The notes below the pieces were generated by a model. It saw nothing but the letters and a program-made list of their open reading frames with translations. It ran no database searches and had not been told where the DNA came from. From the NCBI GenBank assembly GCA_023055425.1, contig JALGPY010000010.1:55961665-56025664 (forward strand): 64,000 bases of DNA, given 5' to 3'. The position numbers were made by a program, and so were the translations under genes. Positions 43,382 to 55,603 of this stretch are shown here, one piece after another; positions within the stretch are counted from its first letter, which is position 1; each line of letters begins with the position of its first letter. This DNA is from Linanthus parryae (Eukaryota > Streptophyta > Magnoliopsida > Ericales > Polemoniaceae).

Positions 43382-44629
43382 CTACATGATCATGCTGGAT
43401 GTCCCAACTGCCCTTTTGGTACGTGAATAAGAAGTTTCAGGGTGGTGTAGTGCACCTAGAAGTTGTTCCTCCCAGCCGGCACTGCATTGTATGTATTCCC
43501 TGATAATTTCTTTAATCATTCCTATTGTACGTGCAGATGACCTGTTTCTGTACGTCTGACAACGGAGAGCTATTTCATTTGAAATCCAATCCACCAAATC
43601 GAAATCATATATGCGATTATGAAAAAGTCACTTCGTGCCTCGGGCAACCAAGTTAACTTCATCTGTCTTCTGCTGGGCCACTTCTGCAACCATGTTGTTT
43701 TGAAACTTGGCAACTTGCAAGTCTTGATTTGCTTCTAACACCTTCTTATATTTTCCTTCATTCTTCTTCTTGTTTTTCTTCTTATATTTTGTTTCATCCT
43801 TCTCAAGACTAGCTTCTACTCCACATATGTACTTATGTAGTTGATCGACGGTACATGTTCCCACGATATGCGTGTTCGTCCAAATGACGGGATCCCGCTT
43901 CTTTTTTTCGCGATTAGCTTTCATGGTGTTGAGTCAATCTCGGCGATTAGCTTCCGCATATTCCTCCTGTATGTAATCCACCAAATGCATATCCTATATA
44001 GAATAAAATAATGAGTTATATGTTAGCTGATCACAAATACATATATATATATAAGTATATATTGGTTTAATGACCAAACATGTTGTTTAAAAAAATTGAC
44101 CAAACGTCGACGTGATTAAGTCGACAGTTGACTTAGTTGATCATAACTCGATTTCTCCTGACCAAACGTCGACGTGACTAAGTTTACAGTCCGCTTATAA
44201 CGATCAACAAAATTGAGTACCGATCAAAAGTTGACTATGACAGTCCGTAACTCGTCTGATTTTTTCTGAAGTCCCGATGAACCAGATCGAGTATCGATCT
44301 ACCTCGACTAGAATAAGACGACAATCACCTGATTCTGTCCAAGGTTCGACTACATCTGTCCGAGTGTCGACTGCGCAGTTATGTTGGCCGTATAATCTAG
44401 ACCGCCATTATACCAATCATTCATGTATACGTAGACAGTAATGACCAACAATGTTGTTGCTTATAATACCTACTGCTAGTTAATAGGAGCATGCCTAATA
44501 CTTAATCAACATTAATGGACGGATGACAAGAAATAAAACGTACGAATTAGCTAATATTATACTGAATCGATCATAAAGTACATATCTAAATATTACATAC
44601 CTGCAAGCCATTTTGATAAGCCATATCGA
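43382..44629 (-). pseudogene. Unrecognised, possibly spliced ORF inside the CACTA-like region
   Basis: A short first exon may run ATGGCTTATCAAAATGGCTT (starting 44628) to a GTATGT donor near 44603. A candidate acceptor near 43997 opens a frame with LVDYIQEEYAEANRR, a TGA, then a Lys-rich, coiled-coil-prone stretch (43628-43924) and a further piece at 43382-43597. I do not recognise the protein. Position and direction (reading inward from the 45839 terminus) would fit a transposon-encoded protein, but no En/Spm transposase motif is visible. Confidence 0.3.
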
Positions 44630-44904
44630 GATTGAGTGTTTGTCGTTCGAGAAGAGACGGAGGACAAGAAAATTTTCTCAGGATTGTTTTATTCCAATAG
44701 GGTTTGTAGCTATATATATAAACCACGGTTTTGGCCAAACTGTGGTAATATCTTCGAGGACGTTAGGCCCAAACCGTAGTATCCAAAAAAAATCAATTTT
44801 TTCACGCTCCGCGCAATATTCGCAGGTCTCGATTTGAGGGTTAAATTGCGAGGGGATAAGGTTTCTTCTTCACACCATGTGTTACGAAAAGTTGCAAGTC
44901 ACCC

Positions 44905-44907
<3 letters not shown>

Positions 44908-44964
<57 letters not shown>
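44908..44964. repeat. (TC)n microsatellite
   Basis: Uninterrupted TC dinucleotide run of about 57 bp. Confidence 0.98.
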
Positions 44965-44969
<5 letters not shown>

Positions 44970-45460
44970 CATCTCTTGATTTCATTGATTGGATCTCATG
45001 ATTTTCTTTCACAACCGGTTGAAGAAGCAGGCGATCGAAGAAGCGTGCGAAGAAGCAGGTGAAGGGGAACAAGAAGACAACGGAGGCGGAGACAAGATTA
45101 AAAGAAGAGGCAGGCGAAGACGACGGCGAATAAGCCAGTAGCAGCGCCGCTGCACTTCCAACCCTAGCAGGTCTCACAATCATCCTCTCCCTCTGCCTAT
45201 TCTTCGTATTCTTCAAATTAATTGTATCCTCTTCTATTGTTCAAGTTTCTAACTTGTTTTGTTCAGATCTGTGACTTTTATTGAGCAAGTGATGATCGAT
45301 CTTCATGCTAATTTAGATTACCGGTTGTAATTCGGGGTTGCTCTTGAACTTTCGTGCCGATGGTGTACCGATCAACTAGATCGATTATCGATCAACAAAA
45401 TCGACGACCATCGTAAAGAATTGTATTTTGATTAAAAAATAATAAAAATGTACCGAAAAA

Positions 45461-45464
<4 letters not shown>

Positions 45465-45495
<31 letters not shown>
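45465..45495. repeat. (TAA)n microsatellite
   Basis: About ten TAA/AAT units. Confidence 0.97.
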
Positions 45496-45849
45496 TGATT
45501 CGAAAAAGTATAATAAAAATAATAATATACGATATATTATATTATATTGAAAATAATTACAAAATAGCGGTTTCTTTAAATTGCAATATAAAAAATATTC
45601 GAACGAAACCGCTATCAAAACCGTTGTATGAAGAAATCGCTATTTAATAATAGCGGTTCAAGGAAACCGCTACAATGCGATGAAATAGCGGTTTGAAACC
45701 ACGATAAAACAAAATACAGCTGACTTATAAATAGCGGGTCACGAACCGCCATAAGAACTGCTATTTTATCATTTAATAGCAGTTTTGGTTTGTTATACAG
45801 CGGTTTTCATCCGATGTATTAACCCATTTTCTAGTAGTGTATATCTCTA

Positions 45850-46390
45850 TTTCTAATAAAATAAATAGTCTAGCCAAAACAAGGTTCACACTAAAACAGA
45901 TTGCTTCTACAGCATCTACACCAACAACAAGCACTCTAGTCAATATTGTCTCTGAACCGAGATGGAGATGCGAAAGGGGAGGCATCTAATTGAGGAAGAG
46001 GAAGAGGCTTCCAAAGCCATTATACAAACTAAGGAAGAGGCTTTCCAAATACAGGCACCTTTGGTAGAAGAAATTTTGGAGCTCGAGAAATCAGAATTTT
46101 GGCTCCCGGAGAGGTAAAGGAAGAGAAGAAGGAAGAGGAAACTACAAAAAAATCCTCTAATCAACAAAGCTATGGTAAGAAAAACGTGCAATGCTATAAT
46201 TTCACAAGTATGGGAACTATATAAATGAGTGCAGAATGCCATATAGGGATATCGATGGACTTGTGAACTATGCTACGAAAGAGGTGAATAAGACGGAGAA
46301 TGGTATGTTAATTGTCAACGATGGATCCAGTGAAGAGCAAAGCAACATTTGGTATCTCGGTATTGGTGTGGTTCTTTGGTTGCACAAAAT
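45850..46390 (+). pseudogene. Copia LTR edge and gag-protease scrap
   Basis: 45875-45925 (AGATTGCTTCTACAGCATCTACACCAACA) resembles the terminal segment of the copia A LTR. Downstream on the plus strand a decayed zinc knuckle (CYNFTSMG then, after a frameshift, NYINEC) and a protease-like NIWYLGIG (family WYLDTGA, with the catalytic Asp lost) can be read at about 46180-46370. Too degraded for clade assignment. Confidence 0.5.
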
Positions 46391-46762
46391 TGGCATGACA
46401 TTGATTGATTTATGGGTACTATTCATCATTAGCTGTCATTGGAATGATGTTGGGGTATGAATTGTGTCATGGTGCATTGGGGGATTGTTTTTGGGACGCA
46501 TTGTGTTCGCGTTTAGTTGAGAAGCAAATACCCACTTCTTGAGGAGCATAACGGATGTATTCCAACACCGCTATTTTGGGAATACATTCCATAGTTGATC
46601 GGATATATTGGTGAGAACATCTGGTTGATCACTAGGGAGTTTGGATAAAGGTGGAACTTTTTTATGAATCAGGTGATCCAAACCGTAGGTCCAAATTGGA
46701 AAGGAACAAAGTCGAATCAAGCAAGCAACAGAAGAGTAGTCATTAGCCTTTTGCATGAAATG
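46391..46762. other. Unassigned stretch
   Basis: No gene recognised. It is interrupted by the solo LTR at 46768 and resumes at 48278-48417. Confidence 0.4.
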
Positions 46763-46767
46763 ATGGG

Positions 46768-48272
46768 TGATAACTCTTTATTAGGATTTATTATTAGGCT
46801 TCTTTATTACTCGTAGTATGCTAATTTTATGTGATTTATATGTTATATATGCTCAAATATGTGAATTTGATGATTTATAAGCCTAGGAGTGAAAATTGTA
46901 ATTTCTAGCTTATTCGCACATGTTTTCTCTCAAGTTTGCTATGATAATTGCACGGGTAGTTTATTGTTGTGTATCTCAGGAAAATAGGTTAAATGGAGCT
47001 TATAAGAGGCTTGAATATGCTTGGAATGAATCTAGATGAAGAGGAAAGAAGAAAGAACGAAAAAAGAAGAAGAGTTGGAAAATCAATTCATGACCAGACT
47101 TCACCATTTTGACTATATCTGTAGCTAACCAAATAATTTTGGAGCAAGGCTTGCGCCATTGGAAAGTAAACATCCAGAACTTTCCAACGATATAAAATGA
47201 GCTCGATTCGCTATCCGAATGAGGGAGAAAAGGCCCGCGCAAAGTCAGCATTCAAATCTGTCCAGAATTACGGGTGGCAAAAGTGTAATTTCGGCCAAAA
47301 TATTATGGAAACGTATCCAAACCCTCTAAGGACGTATTTTAGAACTATAAAAGGCTATTTCCAGCCATTATTTATTAGACGAAGTCCTAAGGAAGAAGAG
47401 GAACACCCAAGGAAGTATGGGTAACGACTAAGAAGATGGAGGAACACGCGAAAGAGATGGAGAGCTTAACGAAAGCCGAATCATGAGTTCTTCTTCCTTT
47501 CTCTCTACTATTTTTATGTTTTCTTATCCTCTTCTTGTATATCTCCATAACTTTACTATTTTAGCTTAGATTTTATGTTAGGGTTTGGGATTTGAAGTAG
47601 GTTTGGATCTTTATGATTTGGATTATCTTGATTCATGTATTTGCTCCTTAATTCTATGTTTTGTTGATTACTATCAATTTCATTGTGCTTCATGCTTGTA
47701 AAACCTTGATCACTTGCTAGATGATTATGAACCCTAGTTATTGCTTGAGAGAGATTAACTTGGGATTGTAAAGAGTGGAATTGAGCCTTTGTTGCTTGTG
47801 TACAAGATCGTGAGATAGTTGCACGCCTTAGGTGGACGTCTATTGAGTGAAAATAAGAACGTAATCCCTAGTTACTTGACTCTAGTGAATCGAGAGATCT
47901 CTATTTCTTGTTCGTTAGGAGCCTAGTTGTCGCTTGAGAGAGAGAGCAATTATAAATATTCAAGTCCTAGAACTTCAAAATCATAGGTGTTTCAAGTAGT
48001 ATCAAGTCATTAGGTGAAAACTTGCATCAAATTACCCTAGCCCTAACCTATTTCATATCAACACTTGAATTTTAGTTATCGTTTAGTTTATGCAAATTAG
48101 CTAGTTAGTTCATAAAATCAACTCTTACTTTGTTAGCTTAAATAGTGCATAAGCAATTAGTAACTAGTACTCGCCGCACATTGGTCCCTTGGGTTCGATA
48201 AATTCCCGGTATTAACTTACCAACTTTATTACTTGTGACCTCGTACACTCGCGAGTTAGAAAATAGTCAACA
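46768..48272 (+). repeat. Solo LTR, Athila-like type (1505 bp)
   Basis: Starts TGATAACTCTTTATTAGG, ends GAAAATAGTCAACA; perfect TSD ATGGG at 46763-46767 and 48273-48277. TATA-like CTATAAAAGG near 47345. No coding frame. Confidence 0.88.
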
Positions 48273-48417
48273 ATGGGACCTTTTTCATGAATGATTTTTG
48301 CGAACGGGTCGTCCATTCGTACGAAAGGCACTCAGAAGAGTCGGCTGAATTCTTTACTAATCCTTTTAGAAGCTTTCTTTGTGTTTCTTGTGCCCCAAGT
48401 CGGTATCTTTAAAAAAA

Positions 48418-49619
48418 TGTAATAAACGTTCTTAAGTTTGTATTACTTCAATTTATTTCATGTTTAGGTGTTTGGTTATTGATAGATGAACTTATAACTC
48501 CTAAACTATGATAGTCTAGCTCATCCAGAAATACACCAGAATTCTTAATATCATCTTTAATCGCTAAATTAAGGATAAAAACATTTAAGAAATAATTAGT
48601 GCTAATCAGCCATTTAATTGTTAATTAAGTAATTTTTATGTATCTTGTGATATTTGGTTTTTTATATGCTTGATGTGCCCAAATTACATGTTTATTTAAC
48701 ATATGGCTAAGGATAACCATATAGATGGACGAATGAATGTGTGACACTCAGGGGGACATGTGTAACGACAAAGTGAATTTCCTTACATGTTTGACAGGCA
48801 GGGAGGACTGTGTCGCACATAGGGACATAGTTTATGCATGTTTGACACGTAGCGGGCACGTGTCAGCGTGTGGCAGCCCTTTCGCCACATGTGCGCCACG
48901 TGTCATGTGACTCGTCACGATCTGATTGGTCGTTGACTTCTATAAATAGAGCTTAGTGCTTTAGTTATTTCTCATTCCCGTTTTGATTCAACTACTGATA
49001 AGTGAGTTAAATATATATTGGTAATATTTCGAGATAAACGATTTGAAGCTACTTGTATCATTTCAAAGTTGTTATCATGAAGCTACTATGAGGTAGGGGA
49101 AATATATTTTTCACGTTTACTGTAGCTACGGTCTATACGTGATATTCATGCTATATGTTGATTGTTTAGACGTTGTCTGTTACTCGTGTGATATCCTTAA
49201 AGCATGATTATGATGTTATATGTGCTTCATGCTATTGTTTAATAACCTGTTACAATTTAATTGATAATTATAATTTTACGCCAGTGGTTAGGCGGTACCT
49301 ACTGGGCTTTTTGCTCACCCTAAATATCTACAGGTACTAACCCGAGTCAATCGAAGACTATAGACGGGCTAGAATTATAGCATTTCCAAATTAGTTGTAA
49401 TATTTGTTAAGATTCTCTTATTTGATATTTGTAAATGATTATATGTGCAATGAATAGGAAAATGATGTTTTTATTCAAACAGGAAAGAATTGTTTATTAT
49501 AAAGCTTCCACTATTTTTATCGAAAAGCGATACGTTTTGTATTTCCGTCGGGGCCGAAAAGCAAGTGTTTACTTTGATAAATTCTTAAGCAACTTAAAGG
49601 GAAAAAGTTGATTCGTGCA
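48418..49619 (+). repeat. Gypsy 5' LTR (1202 bp)
   Basis: TG...CA ends and adjacent primer site. The block GTGTTTGGTTAT...AAGTAATTTTTATGTATCTTG recurs at 53170-53350. Confidence 0.75.
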
Positions 49620-49632
49620 TGGTGTATCAGAG
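49620..49632 (+). other. Gypsy primer-binding site
   Basis: TGGTGTATCAGAG, one inserted T relative to the usual TGGTATCAGAG. Confidence 0.7.
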
Positions 49633-49665
49633 CTGAGCCAACCCGGTGTGTTAAAGCCACCTTAC

Positions 49666-51428
49666 TGATAACTCTCTATTAGAGTTATATTTCTTACACG
49701 TTTTATATCGTTTTGCGTGCTTTCCGGGTTGATAATCTTAATTTTACTCTATGATTAGAGAGAAAACGTAGAAGTTGAGCTTTGAGCACTAATTTGTTAA
49801 TCCAAGTGTTTCTCGCATTATTTTATGGATTTTCGTCACGTTTGATCGCACGGGTTGTGTTTCGTGTTGTTTTGGCAGGAAACGGAGCTTGGGAGATGTA
49901 GCGGAGAGGAGAGACAAGCTTGCGAGATTAATCGGGATCTCAAACGTTGAAGAAACGATGAAAAATTGGTGAAAATACATGGAGAGGGGGTTAAAGTGTC
50001 ATTTAATGAAGTTTGAATAAAGACACTTTAACTCCCCTAGATGAAAAATGGCCAAACACTTAGTGAAAATCCGGAGGCCAACGTGAGTGCAACTCACTGG
50101 TAGTGTAGGACCACAATTGTGATCACATGATCACCCACAAGACCACAATGTGATCCTATGATCACAAAAGGTGATCCTATGAACACACGATCACCCACAA
50201 GACCACAAAATGTGATCCTATGATCATAAAAGGTGATCACAAGACCACAAAGTAGATCTGGCGTGTGATTAAAAGAAAAAATAAAATAAAATAACGTGAA
50301 TCTATTTAGGACTGACGGAAGAGAGAGAATAAAAAGGGACTCTCACGCAAGAACAAGAGGAGGCAACGGGTTCAAGAAGGGGGTTCCTCCATTGAAGATC
50401 TAGGTTTTTCTTCTTCTTCTTCTTCTTCTTCTTCTTCTTCTTCTTCTTCTTCTTCTTCTTCTTCTTCTTCTTCTTCTTCTTCTTCTTCTTCTTCCTCTCT
50501 CAATCCTTGTATGGAGAAACTTGTAAGTTTTATTTGGTTGATTACTATTTGCTAAACTCCATTGCTAGGCTTCTCTAGAGAGCCTAGGGTTATGTAGACG
50601 ATGAATTTTTCCGGATTTTTAATCTTTGTTTCATGCTTATTGATTTCTTCTATTGACTGGATGTTAGTTCTTGAATCTTGTTAATGATCTTACTATATTG
50701 ACAAGACTAAGATAGTAATTGATAATCAATGAACTAGGGTTTGCTAATAGGATGAATCATGCTTAAAGTTGATTAAGTTCTAAATCAATTGTTCATAATC
50801 TATGCTTAATTCTTAATGGGGATGGAGTAATTAACCGGAACCGTTAGTTGGCTAGTGAAGTGCGCGACAATTACTTTTACTAGATTTGATGAGATATGAG
50901 CATCAATCCCGAATTACCGAGACCAGTAGGAGAAGTGAGTAGGATTGGCTAGTGTGGGTAGATTCGGTAGGATTGTTCAGCTGTTCTGTGAAACGGTGGA
51001 CCGACGGGACCCGCTAACGTATCAGTAGATAGACTACTAGAACAGACCGGTAGATAACATGAGACCGAGAGGAGATTGTAGTCTACCGAGACGTAAAATG
51101 ACATGATACCGATAGGAGATTTTCATAGCCCATTACCCGGCTTGATTAGAATATGATTAACGTGATACATAGTTGAACCAGAAATCGTCTACAACCCTAG
51201 GTGATCTAGAGATTGCCTAGTTTCTCCATATTTGTTCTTTAAAAAATAAAAAATATAAAAATATTAGTTAGCTATTATTTTAATTTTTAAATCAATCAAA
51301 TCTTTCCTCTTGTTACCGTAATTAAATAACCTCAACTCTGTCTCCGTGGGATCGATAACTCGGGGTTGAATTACCAGCCCTATATTACTTGAACAAGCAC
51401 TTGCGCATACACGTAAGAAATCGTGTCA
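49666..51428 (+). repeat. LTR family L1, forward copy (1763 bp)
   Basis: Full-length LTR with a (CTT)n run. Related to the solo LTR at 41445-43081. Confidence 0.9.
50409..50494. repeat. (CTT)n microsatellite
   Basis: About 29 uninterrupted CTT units inside the forward LTR. Confidence 0.98.
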
Positions 51429-51452
51429 AGTTTTTTGCGCCGTTGTCGGGGA

Positions 51453-52827
51453 CACGTTAATCCTATTCTAATCAAGCCGGGTAATATGCTATGACAATAT
51501 CCTATCGGTTTCATGTCATTTTACGTCTCGGTAGACTACAATCTCCTGTCGGTCTCATGTTATCTATTGGTTCGTTCTAGCAGGTCATCTACTGATACGT
51601 TAGCGGGTCCGGTCGGTCCATCGTTTCACGGAACAGCTGACACTCCTACCGAATCTACCCACTAAGGCCAATCCTAACATGTCTCTTCTCGGTCTCGGTG
51701 ATTGGGGATTGTTGTTCACGTCTCATCCTAGTTAGTTAGAATCACTGTCGTGCATTCGCTAGCTAAGTATTGTTTCCGGGTCATGACTCCTTCAACACTA
51801 AGAATTAAGTGTCGCACGTGAACAATTGACAAGAATGAAATCAACATTAAGCAATATTTAATCCACGAAGAACCCTAGTTTTCATGAATGTCAATATCCT
51901 AATCTAGCCATGTCAATAGACAAGATTCAATAACAAGTTCATGAAACTCACTATTTATCCAAAGAACAAGTCTTGAATCCAGAAATTAATCGTCTACATA
52001 AAACCCTATGCTCTCATAGATATGCCTAGCAAAGTATTTAGCTAAGAAGAATCAACCAAACAAAACTTACAAGTTTTTCCATACAAATATTGAGAGAGGA
52101 AGAAGAAGAACAACAACCTAGATCTTCAATGGAGGAGCCCTCCTCTTGAACCCTAGCCTCCTCTCTCCTTCTCCTTGCGTGATTCTTTTTCTTTTTCTTC
52201 CGTCCGTTATTTTTTTTCCTTCTTTTAATCCCACGTAAGATCTAGATTGTGGTCTTGTGATCACCTTTTGTGATCATAGGATCACATTTTGTGGTCTTGC
52301 GGATCTTGTGATCATAGGATCACCTTTTATGATCATAGGATCACATTGTGGTCTTGCAGGTGATCTTGTGATCACAATTTTGATCCTACACTTTCAGTGA
52401 GTTTCTCTCACGTTGGCCATCAAAATTTCACTAAGTGTTTGGCCATTTTTCATCTAGGGGAGTTAAAGTGTCTTTATGCAAACTTCATTAAATGACACTT
52501 TAACCCCCTCTCCATGTCTTTTCACCAAATTTTCATCGTTTCTTCAGCGTTTGAGCTCCCGATTAATCTCGCAAGCTTGTCTCTCCTCTCCGCTACATCT
52601 CCCAAACTCCGTTTCCTGCCAAAACAACACGAAACACAACCTGTGTGATCAAATGTGACAAAAATACATAAAATAATGCGAGAAACACTTGGATTAACAA
52701 ATTAGTGCTCAAAGCTCAACTTCTACGTTTTCTCTCTAATCATAGTGTAAAACTAAGATTATCAACCTGGAAAGCACGCAAAAGATATAAAACGTGCAAG
52801 AAATATAAATCTAATAGAGAGTTATCA
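51453..52827 (-). repeat. LTR family L1, inverted copy, lacking its U5 end
   Basis: Reverse complement of about 49666-51162; the last 265 bp of the LTR are missing on the inner side. The (CTT)n expansion of the forward copy is absent (only GGAAGAAGAAGAACAAC at 52098-52114). Confidence 0.9.
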
Positions 52828-52850
52828 CTTACCCGACATTTGCGTCCGGG

Positions 52851-52983
52851 ACTCGTTCTTGGCTAACTTGATCTAAGCGAGGTATGCCGGATACGTTTTA
52901 GGGTAGAGTGTGGTACCTACATCTCTTGTCACCTATGCACAGGACTCGGTCTTGGCTAACTTGATCCAAGCGAGGTATGCCAG
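52851..52983 (+). repeat. Direct repeat in the gypsy internal region
   Basis: GGGACTCGTTCTTGGCTAAC...CGAGGTATGCC (52851-52893) recurs with few changes at 52941-52981, about 89 bp apart. Confidence 0.8.
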
Positions 52984-53365
52984 GACGCAAGGGGAATTGT
53001 GTAGGCATAGCCATGTGAAAGTGATGAGATTGTTTATGTCATGATAAAATGATTTTTGATAGAAATAGACAAGATTTAAAATTCAAATTTCGCGGACGAA
53101 ATTTTTATGATAGGGGAAATTTAACCGCATTTCTTAAGCTTATATTAATTCAGTTGATTTAATTTTTAGGTGTTTGGTTATTTGATAGATGAACTTATAA
53201 CTGCTAAACTATGATAGTTAAGCTCGTCCAGAAAGACATCAAAATTCTTGATATCATCTTTAATCGTTAAATTAAGGATAAAAATATTTAGAAAATAATT
53301 AGTTCTAATCAGCAATTTAAGTGTTAATTAAGTAATGTTATGTATCTTGTGAGATGTGCCTTTTA

Positions 53366-53600
53366 CACTACAACAGATCCTGCTTTTAGCGACCAGTTTC
53401 ATTCTGACTATTAGGATTTTGGTCTTTAAAAGCAGTACAAGCAGTCTTTTTTATCAGTTAGTCGTCTGGCTTGTCGTCTTTTAGATTTTTAAAGACCAGT
53501 TGTGTTTCTGTCGTGAGGAAACGACTAGTCATCCGAAATAAAAAATTATCAACGACTTGTCATTTTTTTGGGAATGGATCTAAACACAAATTTGCCCAAA
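53366..53600 (+). mobile_element. CACTA-like left terminus
   Basis: CACTACAACAGATCCTGCTTTTAGCGACC followed by clustered subterminal words (AGTCGTC, AAAGACCAG, CGACTAGTC). Typical CACTA layout. The matching right end was not found within the following 3 kb. Confidence 0.55.
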
Positions 53601-53699
53601 TTTTTGTGGGGAAATTTTAATTACATGAAACAATTGAGGTAAAAACATAATTTTTCAAAATTTTAACTCCACCTATTATGATTAAGGGCGGCAATTGAA

Positions 53700-53945
53700 A
53701 ATTTCAGCAAACATTTTGGAGGGGATTTTAGAGCCAAAACCCAATTCATCAATTCACCAAAACATAAACCCTTGAAATTTTCCCAACTTATCTCAGTTCC
53801 TCATCTCGATCTCTAGCTATTGGAGGGGAAACTAACAATTCACAAAAATTTTAGAGCTAAAACCCAATTCATCAACTCACCAAAACATAAACCCTTAAAT
53901 TTTTTCCAACTTTTCAGTTCCTCATTTCGATCTCTAGCTAGCTAG
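53700..53945. repeat. Imperfect tandem duplication, about 120 bp
   Basis: AAAACCCAATTCATCAA...CATAAACCC and the following TCAGTTCCTCAT.TCGATCTCTAGCTA block occur twice (about 53736-53820 and 53858-53940). Confidence 0.75.
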
Positions 53946-54580
53946 TTCTGTTTTTGTTCTTCACACCCCGCGGGCAAAACGATCGATTTCACAAGTTCCT
54001 ATCTCTTCTCAATCTGTAGCTCTTTATCTCTTCTTCATCGATCGATACTCCCACCATAGCCGCATAACCACGAGACTGTTATTCTGTGAGGTGAGAGCTA
54101 ACCACGTCAATCAAAAGATGGAGGGAGAGACGAGGCTCTTAGATCTGGAAACCTGACGGGTCCGGTTGTCATCGATCGGAATTGTGGAGAACTCGTCGAA
54201 GAAATTTCCCCGATACTCAAGTAAGAATTCACTGATTCGATTTACAATTAATATTAGGTTATCTGCATACTGAGGGTTCCGTTGTTATGCGATGGCTTAG
54301 TGATATCGTATTTGAGGCTTTCTTTGTTCTTGATTCCAATACCTTGTTCTAGAGTTTTTTCTTTTTCTGTGTGGGTTTTAATTCCTTGTCTGTCTTGAAG
54401 ATGACAATTTTCATTTCAATGTTTGAATTACTGACATGTTGAGTTTGCTGGTGTCGATAATTTTCAATTGTTTGGTATATGCATGAAGTTGTGTGATACT
54501 TTTGGATATAAGAATGTTATGTCTGTGATGGATGAAACTTAGTTTAGTTGATAGTCTATGTGTCGAAATTCATATTTACG

Positions 54581-54730
54581 AAATTAAAGTTTTAAATTCA
54601 CCATTTTCATTTGCTGCTTGCATTCCATTTTTCCCGTGAAATAACTTTTTGTGTCAAATTAAAGTTTTAAATTCACCATTTTCATTTGCTGCTTGCATTC
54701 CATTTTTCCCGTGAAATAACTTTTTGTGCC
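54581..54730. repeat. 75-bp tandem duplication
   Basis: AAATTAAAGTTTTAAATTCA through AATAACTTTTTGTG is present twice back to back (54581-54655, 54656-54730), nearly identical. A (TA)n run follows at 54799-54821. Confidence 0.95.
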
Positions 54731-55073
54731 TCATTTATGTGGACAGATTTGGTACTTTTCGCATTACGTAGTACATGCATTCCACCAGTTAACTGATGAT
54801 ATATATATATATATATATATAGCTATTTTTGTCCTATATAATAAAGCTATATATATAATATATACGTAGTCTATTTTTATCTTGTCTTTTTTATTTTCCT
54901 GAAGGTCGGAAGAGAAGGAATGCTTCTTATGCTGTCATGCATTTTTATTCCATTGCAAAGGCTTATTGAGCTTTAGTTGAGAGAAAGATGGGTCAATACG
55001 GAAATGCAAAGAATCGGATAGTGTATGCGTATTCATTTGTCTTCTTAGCTTTGCAGCCTTTCTCTACGCAGCA

Positions 55074-55234
55074 ATGGCGATGTATAGGCGATTTCTGAGT
55101 CCAACAAACGCCGTATTCAGTGCGCAATCGATGTCCTGTGGCACAACGTTCAGCCAGCAGCTAAGGCCCCGCTCCTTGGCATCACTGAAGCGTTTCTCGC
55201 AGATCATAGGCCCAACAAAGTGAATGTCGGAGTT
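55074..55234 (+). pseudogene. Mitochondrial aspartate aminotransferase first-exon fragment
   Basis: ATG at 55074 opens MAMYRRFLSPTNAVFSAQSM, a plausible mitochondrial presequence. After a one-base frameshift near 55133 the other frame gives WHNVQPAAKAPLLGITEAF then LADHRPNKVNVGV. This matches the start of mature plant mitochondrial AspAT (family pattern EPAPKDPILGVTEAFLAD and KVNVGVGAYR). A consensus donor GTAAGT follows at 55235. No later AspAT exon is present, so this is a captured or relic exon. Known enzyme role: PLP-dependent interconversion of aspartate/2-oxoglutarate and oxaloacetate/glutamate. Confidence 0.8.
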
Positions 55235-55603
55235 GTAAGTACAGTAACAGTTCGAGATCCAATTTGAATTTACGTTTTTTACCTTTTCTGTTACGTGGAA
55301 ATTTGAGTTTTAAACTTGTAGGTGCTATTAATTTGATTTTTGTTTTAATTTTGGTATCGATCGAGTTCGGAGATTGATTCAAGGTTATGCCTTTTTTGAT
55401 TGTTTGCTGAAATAAGTGGAATTGTAATGTTTGAAATGAAGCTACTGTTTGATATGGTTAATCCCCACCGACTTATTGTTGTGATGGTAAATTACATGTA
55501 TAAATCTTTTTTTGGCCACCAACTCATTGTTCTAATTCATAATCTTGAAGAAGATGACGTTTCTTATCATATATTTATCATTTATGCGCCTATATGATTT
55601 CAG

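Larger units (their letters stand above)
43087..45839 (-). mobile_element. CACTA-like element, right terminus and internal remnants
   Basis: The right end reads CCATTTTCTAGTAGTG (45824-45839), i.e. CACTACTAGAAAATGG on the minus strand, a CACTA-superfamily terminus. Inside it, 45620-45810 is packed with ATAGCGGTTT / AAACCGCTAT words, as in CACTA subterminal repeats. The left end was not found. Reading frames on the minus strand lie further in. Microsatellites (TC)n 44908-44964 and (TAA)n 45465-45495 interrupt the region. Confidence 0.55.
49666..52827. mobile_element. LTR palindrome (LTR, primer site, inverted LTR) with TSD
   Basis: A full LTR (49666-51428, TGATAACTCTCTATTAG to CGTGTCA) is followed by TTTTTTGCGCCGTTGTCGGGG (an Athila/Tat-like primer-site region, 51431-51451). 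A truncated copy of the same LTR follows in inverted orientation (about 51453-52827, ending CTAATAGAGAGTTATCA). Both outer ends are therefore the same U3 terminus. TSD CTTAC at 49661-49665 and 52828-52832 is perfect, so the palindrome integrated as a unit into the gypsy element. Confidence 0.9.
48418..53365 (+). mobile_element. Deleted Ty3/gypsy element with nested LTR palindrome
   Basis: 5' LTR 48418-49619 (starts TGTAATAAACG, ends TTCGTGCA), then a tRNA-Met primer site TGGTGTATCAGAG (49620-49632). After the nested insertion come about 290 bp of internal DNA (52833-53119), the 3' box TTTCGCGGACGAAATTTTTATGATAGGGG and a truncated 3' LTR (about 53120-53365) that aligns with 48418-48650. All gag-pol coding sequence is gone. 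Confidence 0.75.

Noticed and set aside
44905..45216. Arg/Glu-repeat frame
   Set aside because: Produced by the (TC)n microsatellite.
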